Below, piece after piece: positions 8,772 through 17,396 of a stretch of 51,967 nucleotides of DNA. A program made the translations under genes and the position numbers. Below the pieces are notes generated by a model that was not told the origin of the DNA, did no database searches, and saw only the letters and a list, made by a program, of their open reading frames with translations. Origin of the DNA: Flavobacterium amniphilum (GTDB lineage: Bacteria; Bacteroidota; Bacteroidia; Flavobacteriales; Flavobacteriaceae); assembly GCF_023634845.1 (NCBI RefSeq), contig NZ_JAMLJL010000022.1, positions 1-51,967 of the forward strand, in the 5' to 3' direction. The stretch's first letter is position 1. Every line of letters starts with the position of its first letter.

Positions 8772-10502
8772 TTATTGATTTTCAATATTTTCATTTTCAT
8801 TCAGTTCTTTGATGAAAAAACTGGGCTTTATGCCTGTTTGCTTGAAAAAGGCCTTTGAAAATGAATCGGAAGTATTAAAACCAAACTCATTTGCCAAAGC
8901 ACTGATACTGTAATTTCTTAATTTCGATTTTTCCTGTAGTGTTTTTATAGCATAATCTATCCGTAATGAGTTAATGTATTGTACAAAATTTTTGCCTTTG
9001 TATTCATTAATGATTTTTGAGAGATAGCTGGTGTTGGTTTCAAATTTTTCCGAAAGTGACTGTAATGAAATATCAGGGACAAGAAATTCTTTTTTAGTTT
9101 CAAATTTTTGAAGTTTAGTCAATATTTGATTGATGACGGTTTTGCTTATATCGTTGTTTTCAGTTTTATTTTCTATGTTTTGAGCGATAGTTTCACAATC
9201 AGAATTTTGAGACTTAACAGATTTATATTCAGCAATGATTTTTTCGAATCGTTTTTTATATTTAATCTTTTGTTTTCGCTGAGAAAATAGATAGATACTT
9301 AACACTAGAGCAAATACCGTCAAAAATGAAATAATCCAAGTGGCAATCCTGTTTTTGCCTTTTAATGATTGTATGGTAGTTACTTTGTTGGCAATCAGCT
9401 CTGGAATCTCATATTTTTTAGTAATGATTTTATTCAGATTTCTATATCTTATTTGATGCGTACTGTCAATACTTCTTAATATATTGAGGTATTTTAGTTC
9501 CAGTTTTTGATTGCCGGTTGATTTGTAATGGTTAATTAAAAAATTATAGCCGTCAATAAATTCAGGATAAATTTCTTTAGTTTTTTGATATACCGAATCG
9601 ACACGGATGTAATTTCGAAAAGCTTCACTTTTGTTATTTAAGCCTTCGTATGCTTTACCTAAATAATAGTAAGTTGCTATTGTATTTATATTGTTATTGT
9701 ATTGAATCATTTTGGGCAAAGCCTTGGTAATGCTGTCTATGGCAATTTTGTATTTCTTTTTTAATATGAGATTGGCCCCTTCATTTAAAACAAATAAGTA
9801 TTTGGATTCTTCCTTGTTCGTTTGTGAGGAATTATTATAGCCCAATTGATTGTAATATGTCGTTGAGTCTGTATTGTGCAGTGTTTTATATGCGTCAGCC
9901 AGTGCAAATAAAGTCTGATTATAACAATAACCATATTCTGTGCTCTTAGTATTTTTAGTTTTGTAATAATTATAGCATTCCCTGTAGATTGGTAAGGCTT
10001 CTTCAGTTTGGCTTAATTCTTCCGATTTTAATGCAGCAATGTCTAATCGTACTTTATAGTAAAAGTTTAGGTTTGTTTTTTTAGCCAATTTTTCGGCTAG
10101 CATATAATTCTCGATGGCTTCTTCATATTTGTAGAGCTTTCTTAACATGTAAGCTTTTTCTCTGTAACCGGATAACGGGAAGCTTTTGTCAGGGTTGTTT
10201 TTAGAATATTTTATGACACTGTCCAAATATGTTATAGCTTTCTCCGGATTGTTTTCATAGAATAAGATAGCTGTATAATAGTAACCTCTGGCAATCTTTA
10301 TCCGGTTGTTTTCTTTTATTCCTTTTTTAATATAGAGATCAGCTAATTCCCTTTTTTCTGTATTCGTTTTTACAACTTCAAAATAGTGTCTTTTTAATTC
10401 ATCGTACGATAAATGTTGGAATTTAGAACTGTTTGTCTGTGAAAATACCGGATTTTCAATAATAGATATCAAGTAAAATGTGATTAATAAGGCTTTTTTC
10501 AT
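8772..10502 (-). CDS. TPR - transmembrane - AraC-type HTH regulator (regulator 1)
   Basis: This 576-residue protein has an N-terminal signal peptide (MKKALLITFYLISIIENPVF), then tetratricopeptide-like helical repeats to about residue 370 (for example PEKAITYLDSVIKYSK, YEEAIENYMLAEKLAK). A single membrane segment at about 386-406 (TWIISFLTVFALVLSIYLF) precedes a cytosolic linker and a C-terminal AraC-type double HTH (about 475-570: LQSLSEKFETNTSYLSKII ... ISALANEFGFNTSDSFSKAFFKQTG). The layout predicts a one-component sensor with periplasmic TPRs and cytosolic DNA binding. It lies between the two copies of a 22-bp site, one before the GG peptide and one before the divergent peptide/M50 operon. 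It belongs to the same family as the proteins at 40987 and 45714. Confidence 0.88.
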   Translation of the reverse strand: MKKALLITFYLISIIENPVFSQTNSSKFQHLSYDELKRHYFEVVKTNTEKRELADLYIKKGIKENNRIKIARGYYYTAILFYENNPEKAITYLDSVIKYSKNNPDKSFPLSGYREKAYMLRKLYKYEEAIENYMLAEKLAKKTNLNFYYKVRLDIAALKSEELSQTEEALPIYRECYNYYKTKNTKSTEYGYCYNQTLFALADAYKTLHNTDSTTYYNQLGYNNSSQTNKEESKYLFVLNEGANLILKKKYKIAIDSITKALPKMIQYNNNINTIATYYYLGKAYEGLNNKSEAFRNYIRVDSVYQKTKEIYPEFIDGYNFLINHYKSTGNQKLELKYLNILRSIDSTHQIRYRNLNKIITKKYEIPELIANKVTTIQSLKGKNRIATWIISFLTVFALVLSIYLFSQRKQKIKYKKRFEKIIAEYKSVKSQNSDCETIAQNIENKTENNDISKTVINQILTKLQKFETKKEFLVPDISLQSLSEKFETNTSYLSKIINEYKGKNFVQYINSLRIDYAIKTLQEKSKLRNYSISALANEFGFNTSDSFSKAFFKQTGIKPSFFIKELNENENIENQ

Positions 10503-10561
10503 ACTTCATGGAGTTTATTATTTGGCGAAAATACTAAAATATGTGAGATTTTTCTTTCTTT

Positions 10562-10569
10562 CAAAAATA
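10562..10569 (-). promoter_or_regulatory. -7 box TATTTTTG of regulator 1
   Basis: On the minus strand TATTTTTG is preceded about 19-20 nt upstream by TTG, and lies about 60 bp before the start at 10502. The promoter shares its upstream region with the divergent one at 10664-10695. Confidence 0.5.
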
Positions 10570-10601
10570 AAACTAATACCTGTGTTTTCAATAAGTTCAG
10601 G

Positions 10602-10652
10602 AATCCGGGTTAATCCGGATTCATAAATAGCAACCCTGAATTTATGAATTCC
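10602..10652 (+). promoter_or_regulatory. Putative operator B with nested dyads in the divergent control region
   Basis: This region contains AATCCGGgttaatCCGGATT (10602-10621), an inverted pair GGATTCATAAAT (10617-10628) / ATTTATGAATTCC (10640-10652), and the 22-bp site at 10631-10652 that matches 8736-8757. It lies between the divergent regulator 1 and the peptide/M50 operon, 35 bp upstream of the latter's -7 box. That is exactly 10 bp less than the spacing at site A. Confidence 0.6.
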
Positions 10653-10663
10653 AGATTACTTCA

Positions 10664-10695
10664 TTTGCAATACTCTGAAAGCCCTTATAGATTTG
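10664..10695 (+). promoter_or_regulatory. Promoter of the peptide/M50/acyltransferase operon
   Basis: TTTG (10664-10667), a 20-nt spacer and TAGATTTG (10688-10695) fit the Bacteroidota consensus very well. The implied leader runs about 290 nt to the ATG at 10995 and holds no ORF. GAAGCTGTTTTATCTGAA (about 10848-10865) resembles part of the hairpin repeats at 42931 and 47761. Confidence 0.65.
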
Positions 10696-10994
10696 TCACA
10701 ATAGTTTTAGTCAAAAGCCCAGCGCTCTTTTTCATTTTTTATCTCGTTGGGCTTTTAAATTGAAAATGAATAAAAATATTATCTGATCAGTAATTGCGGT
10801 TTGTGTATTCCAATAGAAAAAATACAATAGGAAAATCTTGTATGCCGAAATAGAAGAAGAAGCTGTTTTATCTGAAGCCGGTTGGTAGAACAGTAGAAGA
10901 GTAAACCGGTCATAAAAAAAACAGCCAAACCTTTAAAAATGTTTTCGAAGACACAAAGGAATGACTGTAATTAATTAAATAAAGAAACAAAATT

Positions 10995-11129
10995 ATGAAA
11001 AATTTAGATTTATTGAAAGGACTTTCAGTTGAAGAGTTACAAGTGAGAAATGAGTTCACGGCTATCGTTGAAGAAGACGGATGTTGTTCAAATAAATGTG
11101 ATATTACAACAGGTCCTATTGGGGTGTAA
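10995..11129 (+). CDS. Small Cys-containing peptide, putative RiPP precursor 1
   Basis: The encoded peptide has 44 residues: MKNLDLLKGLSVEELQVRNE, FTAIVEEDGCCSNKCDITTG, PIGV. The N-terminal half closely matches the next peptide (SxEELQxRNEFTA). The C-terminal half differs and carries three Cys plus Ser/Thr. A conserved acidic leader with a variable Cys/Ser/Thr core is the usual organisation of a ribosomal peptide precursor. It is first in an operon whose third gene has a PqqD-like recognition domain. The family is not one I recognise. Confidence 0.75.
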   Translation: MKNLDLLKGLSVEELQVRNEFTAIVEEDGCCSNKCDITTGPIGV

Positions 11130-11222
11130 TAGTTTAGTTTGGTTAGCAATCGGAGAAGTTTTTTCTCCGGTTGTTTTTTAATAAATAGAAGAAATAGGTT
11201 AACTAATTTAATGAACAAGATT

Positions 11223-11369
11223 ATGAAAAATGCATATTTAGAATCATTTTCGATTGAGGAGTTACAACAAAGAAATGAATTTACAGCGGTTGATGGAGTT
11301 GTATCCTGTGATTTGAAATGTCTGGGGATACCTTCGGATACTTTTCCTGATGAGTCTTTACCAGTTTAG
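11223..11369 (+). CDS. Small Cys-containing peptide, putative RiPP precursor 2
   Basis: This 48-residue peptide starts at the internal ATG (MKNAYLESFSIEELQQRNEF), which aligns with precursor 1. The leader FSIEELQQRNEFTAV is shared; the core VSCDLKCLGIPSDTFPDESLPV has two Cys spaced C-x3-C as in precursor 1 (CCSNKC has C-x3-C). A T-rich segment following an inverted GGAGAAG/CTTCTCC-like pair (11150-11180) separates the two genes. The M50 gene starts 18 bp after its stop. Confidence 0.75.
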   Translation: MKNAYLESFSIEELQQRNEFTAVDGVVSCDLKCLGIPSDTFPDESLPV

Positions 11370-11387
11370 ACATTAGAAACAATATAA

Positions 11388-12452
11388 ATGTACAAAGAGA
11401 TTGAGATAATAAATACTGATTTTGATAATAAGTATTTGATCCGGTTGAATGACAAGACCATGCAGGTTGGATTTATGGTAAAGGATATTGTTGAATTTTT
11501 GAAGGAGGAAAAAAGTAGTCGGGAAATGCAAAATCATTTCAAAAGAAAATATGAATTACTTATTGACCAATATGTAATTGATGATATTATTGAGAATAAA
11601 ATTAATCCATTTGTAATTAAGCATGTGGATACATCTTTCAATAAGATTTTGACTTTATTCAATCCGTCGGTATTGTCTGTTCCGAAGATTATTCTGGAAA
11701 TATTCAGTAGACTCTTTTTTTATACGTCAGGGTTAATTCTTTTTTTGTTTAATGGTTATTTCTATTATGAATCAATACGATACAAGACAAACTCAGTGTT
11801 TGAAGCCGGTATCGTTTATACTGTCCTCTTAAGTGTTTTATTATTGCATGAAATGGGACATTTTCTGGCTGCAAAGAAATACGATACCAATGTGAGGGAA
11901 ATAGGTTTAGGATGGTATATTTTCTTGCCTGTTTTTTATATTGATCTTAATGAAGTGTGGAAATTAAGCAGTAAGAAAAGAATCATAATTAACTTGTCAG
12001 GTATTTATATGCAGTTGGTTTGTGGAATTTTACTTCTTCTATTATCGCTTTTTGTAAATCAATACAGCAATGTATTTATGGCGGCCTTTTTTATGAATTT
12101 TTCCATTGTCATACTCAATCTGAATCCTTTTCTGAAGTTTGATGGATATTGGGTCTTGTCAGATTTATTGGAAGGTAAGGACTTGAATTCAGTTTCAAAC
12201 AGGATCATGAGAAAATGGTTGTGTTTCAAAAAAAGTGAAGAAGAATCGGTAATGATTGTTTATACGATGTTGAGGATGGTTTTTATGATATTCATTATAT
12301 CAACTTTTATCAGGCTCCTTTTTATGAGCATTTACAGGATATGTATGACTGGAAAAATGGATTCCTCAGGCATTTTTGTTACAGTTCTTGTAACTGTGTT
12401 TTTATACAGAATTTTTAAAAAAAGAAAAATCAAAAAGGATGAACTCACTTGA
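11388..12452 (+). CDS. M50-type membrane metalloprotease with N-terminal PqqD-like domain
   Basis: This 354-residue protein has two parts. Residues 1-90 (YLIRLNDKTMQVGFMVKDIV ... FLKEEKSSREMQNHF) resemble a PqqD-type winged-helix RiPP recognition element. The rest has several membrane helices with HEMGH (about 155-159), the zinc-binding HExxH of site-2 proteases, and NLNPFLKFDGYW (about 244-255), which fits the distal N-P-x-x-D-G metal motif. It could bind the shared leader of the two preceding peptides and cleave it, or assist export. The 3' end overlaps the next gene by 14 bp, so they are translationally coupled. Confidence 0.8.
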   Translation: MYKEIEIINTDFDNKYLIRLNDKTMQVGFMVKDIVEFLKEEKSSREMQNHFKRKYELLIDQYVIDDIIENKINPFVIKHVDTSFNKILTLFNPSVLSVPKIILEIFSRLFFYTSGLILFLFNGYFYYESIRYKTNSVFEAGIVYTVLLSVLLLHEMGHFLAAKKYDTNVREIGLGWYIFLPVFYIDLNEVWKLSSKKRIIINLSGIYMQLVCGILLLLLSLFVNQYSNVFMAAFFMNFSIVILNLNPFLKFDGYWVLSDLLEGKDLNSVSNRIMRKWLCFKKSEEESVMIVYTMLRMVFMIFIISTFIRLLFMSIYRICMTGKMDSSGIFVTVLVTVFLYRIFKKRKIKKDELT

Positions 12453-13521
12453 AAATTTTAGAAGCCGTATTTTAAATCCTACTGCTGAGGAAAGGAAAAA
12501 GACGAGCTACAGTTTAGCTCTTTTCTCGGCAAATATTAAAAAATTTTTGCCTGCGATTCCAACTCATGATTATGAAAAAATGTATGGGGAGGTGATTTAT
12601 TATCAGAAGAAATCAGGTGTTGAACAATCTGATATGGATTATTTGAAAAGAACTGAAATTATTAATCATTCCAATATTAGATTAAATGAAGGAAAAGTGA
12701 ATGAAAATACAGTTTTTGCTACTTTTCATTTAGGATCATACCGGCTTATGAATTGTTATTTATACGAGCAGGGTTATAAAGTGGTTTTAATTATAGATGA
12801 CAGTGTCTATAATAAACAGCAGGAAGAAATGCTAAGAGTGTGCAGGGATGTATTACAAGGTAAGCCAACATCGGAAATGATCATTCTTAATATAAAAGAC
12901 CGCTCCTCCATTTTTAAACTTAAACAGTATATAGAAGATGGATATGTAATGTCTGTTTACCTAGACGGTAATTCAGCGATGACTGATAAAAACCAGGATT
13001 TTTCGAAAAGCTTTATTTCAATCCCATTTTTTGGAAGTCAAATATTTGTCAAAAACGGAGTGGGGAAACTTGCGGCATTATTAAATGCCCAAATTGTTCC
13101 GGTTGTTTCATTTAGGGATGAATCAGATAGAAATAGTATTGAATTTCATAAGGAGATTAAAATGGGTGATTTTGTGTCGAGAGATGATTTTGCAGTTCGT
13201 TCTATTGAAGCGGCTTATTTGAAATTGGAAGAAAAATTGATCCAATGCCCTGAACAATGGGAATGTTGGTTGTATATCCATAAATGGTTCATGAGAGATG
13301 ATTCTGTTTCTTTTGAGAGTTTAAAACATGTCGAGGGATGTTTTAATAAGGAGCGATACACTACTTTTTTCTTAGGACAATCGATTTTTTTGTTTGATAT
13401 GTTAGATTACCAGTCTTATCCTATTGATGATGAATTATATGAAGCCTTGAGGAAGGATGATTTCGAGTTAATTCAAACGGAAATTCTGGAGGAACTGAAA
13501 TTCAGAAATGTTATAATTTAA
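12439..13521 (+). CDS. LpxL/HtrB-like acyltransferase with atypical active site and C-terminal extension
   Basis: This 360-residue soluble protein has the lysophospholipid/lipid A acyltransferase pattern: FATFHLGSYRLMN (about 93-105) at the H-x4-D/E position, YLDGNSAMTD (about 174-183), SIPFFGSQIFVKNGVGKLAAL (about 193-213) and PVVSFRD. The acidic residue expected five after the His is Arg (HLGSYR), so classical catalysis is doubtful. The last 65 residues (FFLGQSIFLFDMLDYQSYPI DDELYEAL) look like an added recognition-type domain rather than LpxL. Position in the operon suggests acylation of, or binding to, the processed peptide. This is inference. Confidence 0.7.
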   Translation: MNSLENFRSRILNPTAEERKKTSYSLALFSANIKKFLPAIPTHDYEKMYGEVIYYQKKSGVEQSDMDYLKRTEIINHSNIRLNEGKVNENTVFATFHLGSYRLMNCYLYEQGYKVVLIIDDSVYNKQQEEMLRVCRDVLQGKPTSEMIILNIKDRSSIFKLKQYIEDGYVMSVYLDGNSAMTDKNQDFSKSFISIPFFGSQIFVKNGVGKLAALLNAQIVPVVSFRDESDRNSIEFHKEIKMGDFVSRDDFAVRSIEAAYLKLEEKLIQCPEQWECWLYIHKWFMRDDSVSFESLKHVEGCFNKERYTTFFLGQSIFLFDMLDYQSYPIDDELYEALRKDDFELIQTEILEELKFRNVII

Positions 13522-13576
13522 TTACAGACTGAATAGCAAACCTTGAAGTCACTTAATATTATAAATACTATAAAAA

Positions 13577-16027
13577 ATGAACTATTTGAAACTTTTTTTG
13601 CTCTTGCTTTTTATTATGATGACAACAGATTCTTTGTATTCACAAGGAAATAAAATTGTTGTGAAAACTGAATTTGAACTGGAAGGTATTTCTTGTGAAC
13701 AAGATACAAGTACTGTAAGAAAAGTTGATATGCATATGTTGTACAACGGAAATTATATTTCTGTAAAGAAGTTTGATGCTTCGAAATGTTTGAATTATTA
13801 TGTTGTAAACAGGATGAAAGGGAAATATAAAGCTCAAATACAATCGGAGTCGTATCTGCCTTCCGAGATGGCTTTTGAAATAACCGAAAATTCCAAGGAT
13901 ACAATTGTTTTAAAAGCTAAACTGTTTAAATCAGGTGGAGTAAGAAACCTAAATGAGGTTTCGGTAAAGAGTACAGGTGGATTAATTAAGATGGAAGGAA
14001 ACAAAACATCTTACTCAATTCAAAATAACGATGCTTTGAATAACGGTAATGTATTAGAATCGATAAAAAAATTACCGGGTGTAATGAGTGATATTAACGG
14101 AGGTTTAAGTTTGAAAGGGAAAAGTGTTACAGTGTACATGGATGGCTTACCAATTAATATGAGTGGTCAGGATTTGTCGAATTATCTCGGTAGTATCTCA
14201 TCATCTTCTGTGTCGAAAATTGAAATAATCAATAACCCCGGTGCAAGTTACGAAGCAGGTACAACTGCTGATGTTGTAAATATAATAACCAAATTCAAAA
14301 ACCAAAAAGGGGTAAATGGTAATGTATATTCAGGGATTACTTTCTATCAGGAAAAGAAATACGAAAACTCATTGTCATTAAATGGTTTGTATAAAAAAAT
14401 GAGCTGGAATGCCAGTTTTGGTTATAATGATATTGATACCCAAAGTGGTATGGATAAAGAAATTGTCGACAAAGACACCGGAAACTATATTATAGATAAG
14501 GGTGATAATAGTATTAACCAGAAGCCTTTAAATGCTCGGTTTGGACTTGGTTATTCCTATGGCAGTATAAATTTTGATGTTAAGTATTCCTTTTCAGGAA
14601 TGAATCAGGAAACAAAAGCAACATCAAGTTTTATGGGTAATGAAGATGGGGTTCAAACTACTCAAAATAGTGAAGGAATTCAGAATGTAGACAGTAAAAG
14701 AAATGAATTAACGACTTCATTTGTTTATAGGATTAATAAAACTGATAAAATCCTAAAGGTTAATTATCAATATTTTGATTTTGACCGAGAATTGGATTTG
14801 TTTAATGAATCTGTTTTAAATAATGTAAGTTATTATAATGATAATTCAAATAAGTTTAGCTCGAATGTAAACCGCCTTAAGATTGATTTAGTGCTTCCTT
14901 TTGATGGGGTTAAGGTTAGTTCCGGGTTAAAATATTCAGATTCCGGAGTTGATTCCGATGGGATTTACACAAACAGTCTTTCAAATGCAACTGAAGCAGT
15001 TTTTTTTGATTATAAGGATCATTCAATTGCTGCGTATGCAGAACTTTTTAAGAAAATTCAGAAATTAAGTGTAACGTTGGGGATGAGATATGAATATCTT
15101 AAGATGGAAAGTGAAGTAGTGCCGACTTTAAAAGTTGATAAGCAATTTAGTAATTTCTTTCCAAGTTTTAATTTAGGGTATCAATTGAATTCATTCACTG
15201 AAGTGAATTTGTCTTACTCGAGAAAGGTGAGGCTTCCAGGCTATCAAGAACTCGACCCAAATTCAGGTGGGTTCATGAGTAATTTGTCAGGAGATGGAGG
15301 GAATCCTTTTTTGCAACCAAGTTTTTACCATAATTCAGAATTGAAATTTAATTTCTTTAAATATGCTGACTTGAGCTTTTCTTATTCAAAGGCTAAATCA
15401 GATAATTTTCTGGTATTTGTTAAAGATGATGGAACATATAAGCAAACCATAGAACAGTTTGATAATGTTAGGACTTTTAATTCCAATTTAGGAGTTCCTG
15501 TTCCATTGGGTTTATTTACCAAAGGGATAAAATATCTGAGCACTGTCAGTAATATTAACGAGATTAATTATTTGTATTTTTTTGGAGGAATTAATTCGGT
15601 TAAGTACGATAAAGTGGGCTTTGAAAATGATTTTAAAAATATCAAATATTTGGGTGTTTATGGGCAGTTCGTCTTGCCATATGGGGTAAAAGGGAACCTT
15701 CAGTATTCCTACTCTACAAGAGGTAATTTCACGATTTATAATGTTGAGAAATCTTATAATAAACTGGATCTGACACTAACAAAATCGATTTTTAAGAATT
15801 CAACCAAAATTCAATTTTCCTATAATGATCTTTTAAATACTGGAAGTAGGCGTTATGCTTTATTTACTAATGCAGATTTGAACAGTAATGTGATGCTGAA
15901 AAATGACACTCAAAGAGTTAAATTATCGGTTACTTATAATTTCGGTAATTTCAAGCCTGTTAATGAGAAAAAAGATGAAGTTGACGAAAGGGAAACAAAG
16001 AAAGGTTCATTAGATGTGAAAATATAG
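13577..16027 (+). CDS. TonB-dependent-receptor-like outer membrane beta-barrel protein
   Basis: This 816-residue protein has a signal peptide (MNYLKLFLLLLFIMMTTDSL YSQ), a short carboxypeptidase-like/plug region with LNEVSVKS and KKLPGVMSDINGGLSLKGKS VTVYMDGLP (about 130-195), then EIINNPGASYEAGTTADVVN IITK and a long series of amphipathic strands ending near GNFKPV. It matches the outer-membrane beta-barrel family related to TonB receptors. It ends the peptide operon, so it may carry the mature peptide across the outer membrane or be its receptor. No conserved C-terminal aromatic is seen; the tail is charged (DEVDERETKKGSLDVKI). Confidence 0.85.
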   Translation: MNYLKLFLLLLFIMMTTDSLYSQGNKIVVKTEFELEGISCEQDTSTVRKVDMHMLYNGNYISVKKFDASKCLNYYVVNRMKGKYKAQIQSESYLPSEMAFEITENSKDTIVLKAKLFKSGGVRNLNEVSVKSTGGLIKMEGNKTSYSIQNNDALNNGNVLESIKKLPGVMSDINGGLSLKGKSVTVYMDGLPINMSGQDLSNYLGSISSSSVSKIEIINNPGASYEAGTTADVVNIITKFKNQKGVNGNVYSGITFYQEKKYENSLSLNGLYKKMSWNASFGYNDIDTQSGMDKEIVDKDTGNYIIDKGDNSINQKPLNARFGLGYSYGSINFDVKYSFSGMNQETKATSSFMGNEDGVQTTQNSEGIQNVDSKRNELTTSFVYRINKTDKILKVNYQYFDFDRELDLFNESVLNNVSYYNDNSNKFSSNVNRLKIDLVLPFDGVKVSSGLKYSDSGVDSDGIYTNSLSNATEAVFFDYKDHSIAAYAELFKKIQKLSVTLGMRYEYLKMESEVVPTLKVDKQFSNFFPSFNLGYQLNSFTEVNLSYSRKVRLPGYQELDPNSGGFMSNLSGDGGNPFLQPSFYHNSELKFNFFKYADLSFSYSKAKSDNFLVFVKDDGTYKQTIEQFDNVRTFNSNLGVPVPLGLFTKGIKYLSTVSNINEINYLYFFGGINSVKYDKVGFENDFKNIKYLGVYGQFVLPYGVKGNLQYSYSTRGNFTIYNVEKSYNKLDLTLTKSIFKNSTKIQFSYNDLLNTGSRRYALFTNADLNSNVMLKNDTQRVKLSVTYNFGNFKPVNEKKDEVDERETKKGSLDVKI

Positions 16028-16156
16028 GCTTCTTCAAAATAAAACCATTCATGGGAAAAGTAAATGAGCGCTACTCAGATGCTGTTGAACACACGGGTGG
16101 ATTGAATTAATAAAACGCCATGTAAGAAAATCAAAAGCCACAAAAGAAGAAGCCTA
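16025..16156. repeat. Short element bounded by an 11-bp inverted repeat
   Basis: TAGGCTTCTTC (16025-16035) and GAAGAAGCCTA (16146-16156) are an exact inverted pair enclosing about 110 bp that contain no gene. The left arm includes the stop codon of the barrel gene. It could be a small MITE-like insertion or a long 3' UTR stem. No target duplication is evident. Confidence 0.35.
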
Positions 16157-16209
16157 TTTTTGATTTTAATTTCAAAAACAAAAGAGATTTTCCTTTTTGA
16201 AAGATATTG

Positions 16210-16240
16210 ATCCCGGTACCTTGCCGGGATTTTTATTTTG
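16210..16240 (+). terminator. Intrinsic terminator of the peptide/M50 operon
   Basis: ATCCCGG and CCGGGAT form a 7-bp stem with a TACCTTG loop, followed by a run of T. It lies 183 bp after the barrel gene and would end the operon. Confidence 0.8.
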
Positions 16241-16333
16241 TTGTAGGATATGATATATTTACCAGAGATTTATTGGTCTTACTTTTGAAGAAAATGGATT
16301 TTAAACAGTAAGAAGTTATAGTTGCTAAAAAAA

Positions 16334-16528
16334 ATGATGAATTATAAGGTTTTAATTATTGGGTTTTTTACCATTGTGCTTGGGATAAAAGTAATGGTGA
16401 CAAAGCCATTTTATAAAATGAGTAGTAAGGATGAGGAATTTTCTTCCCGATTGTTGATTTTTACGGGAGGATTATTGTTTTTGATATTGGGTTTGTATGT
16501 TTCTATTAATGAGCTTTTAAGAAATTGA
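16334..16528 (+). CDS. Small two-helix membrane protein
   Basis: About 64 residues from the ATG at 16334; a TTG twelve bases upstream is possible. It has two hydrophobic segments (YKVLIIGFFTIVLGIKVMV and LLIFTGGLLFLILGLYVSI) separated by a short charged loop with KMSSKDEEFSS. Family unknown. Confidence 0.6.
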   Translation: MMNYKVLIIGFFTIVLGIKVMVTKPFYKMSSKDEEFSSRLLIFTGGLLFLILGLYVSINELLRN

Positions 16529-16575
16529 ATAGGTAGAGTGTTTTTATACTGATTTATATTTTTCTTTGGTCAAAT

Positions 16576-16767
16576 TTAAGCCTTCTTTACATTAATTGCC
16601 ATAGGTCCTTTTCGTCCATCTGCCAATTCGAAAGATACAGCATCATTCTGTTTTACAGGTTCGGCTAATGCTGTTACATGTACGAAGTATTCTGCGTTTG
16701 ACGCATCTTCTTTGATAAATCCGTATCCTTTTGTGTCGTTGAAGTATTTGACTATTCCTTTGTTCAT
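16576..16767 (-). CDS. Cold-shock domain protein (CspA family)
   Basis: This 63-residue single cold-shock domain has RNP1 KGYGFI (13-18) and RNP2 YFVHV (27-31), start MNKGIVKYFNDTKGYGFI. The family binds single-stranded nucleic acids and melts RNA structure. It is monocistronic. The 380-bp region upstream (16768-17147) contains no gene; as for other csp genes it may encode a long regulated leader, but I see no defined element. Confidence 0.95.
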   Translation of the reverse strand: MNKGIVKYFNDTKGYGFIKEDASNAEYFVHVTALAEPVKQNDAVSFELADGRKGPMAINVKKA

Positions 16768-17147
16768 GATTTGATTTGTTTGTAATTGTTGGTTTAACTA
16801 TAGTTTCAACATAATTTGGTGTTCAGTAAAGTTATTGAAAAGCCTTAAGAGGAAAACAAGTATAAATACGTGTTGTGCAATATTGTAGAATTTATTCCTT
16901 TGTAGCTGTTTTGAATCTTAATGTTGTTATTTTTTTGGTCTATATTACTTGTCTTACAAAGAGTTAAAAAATAAAAGAAGATAAGGCTCTATTGGAGTTT
17001 TTTACTGCAAATCAAAAAAATTAATTGTATTTTTACTTCAATAAGTTTGAATAGTCAAATATTTCGTTTAATATTGCGGAAGTAAATTTTTTAGAATAAT
17101 TTGCTTCGGTAAGTTGCTCGTGAAAAACTATTATATATTTTAGAAAC

Positions 17148-17360
17148 ATGAAGATTGCTCCAAAACACATTAACCTAATGATACTGGCTACACTGGTATC
17201 TGTTTCTACTTATGCTGCACCGCCGGCCGGTGGCCCGCCGCCGCCAACTCCTCCTCCTCCAGGATTACCAATCAATGACGGAGTGTTGTATTTGCTTGCA
17301 GCTGGGTTGTTGTATGGGGTTTACTTTATACGAAAAAGTACTAAGACGCAAAAAGCATAA
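17148..17360 (+). CDS. Small proline-rich protein with C-terminal anchor
   Basis: This 70-residue protein has a signal peptide (ILATLVSVSTYAAPPAGG), a polyproline linker (GGPPPPTPPPPGLPIND), a hydrophobic segment (GVLYLLAAGLLYGVYFI) and a basic tail (RKSTKTQKA). The P-x-L-P-I-[ND] motif followed by a helix and basic residues resembles short Bacteroidota C-terminal sorting tails of the PID-CTERM kind, but here almost the whole protein is the tail. Function unknown. Confidence 0.65.
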   Translation: MKIAPKHINLMILATLVSVSTYAAPPAGGPPPPTPPPPGLPINDGVLYLLAAGLLYGVYFIRKSTKTQKA

Positions 17361-17363
17361 GCA

Positions 17364-17396
17364 TAAAAAATCCCAACCTAAGGTTGGGATTTTTAT
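17364..17396. terminator. Bidirectional intrinsic terminator
   Basis: AAATCCCAACC / GGTTGGGATTT (17368-17392) with a TAA loop has A/T runs on both sides. It terminates both the proline-rich gene and the convergent HIT gene. Confidence 0.9.
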
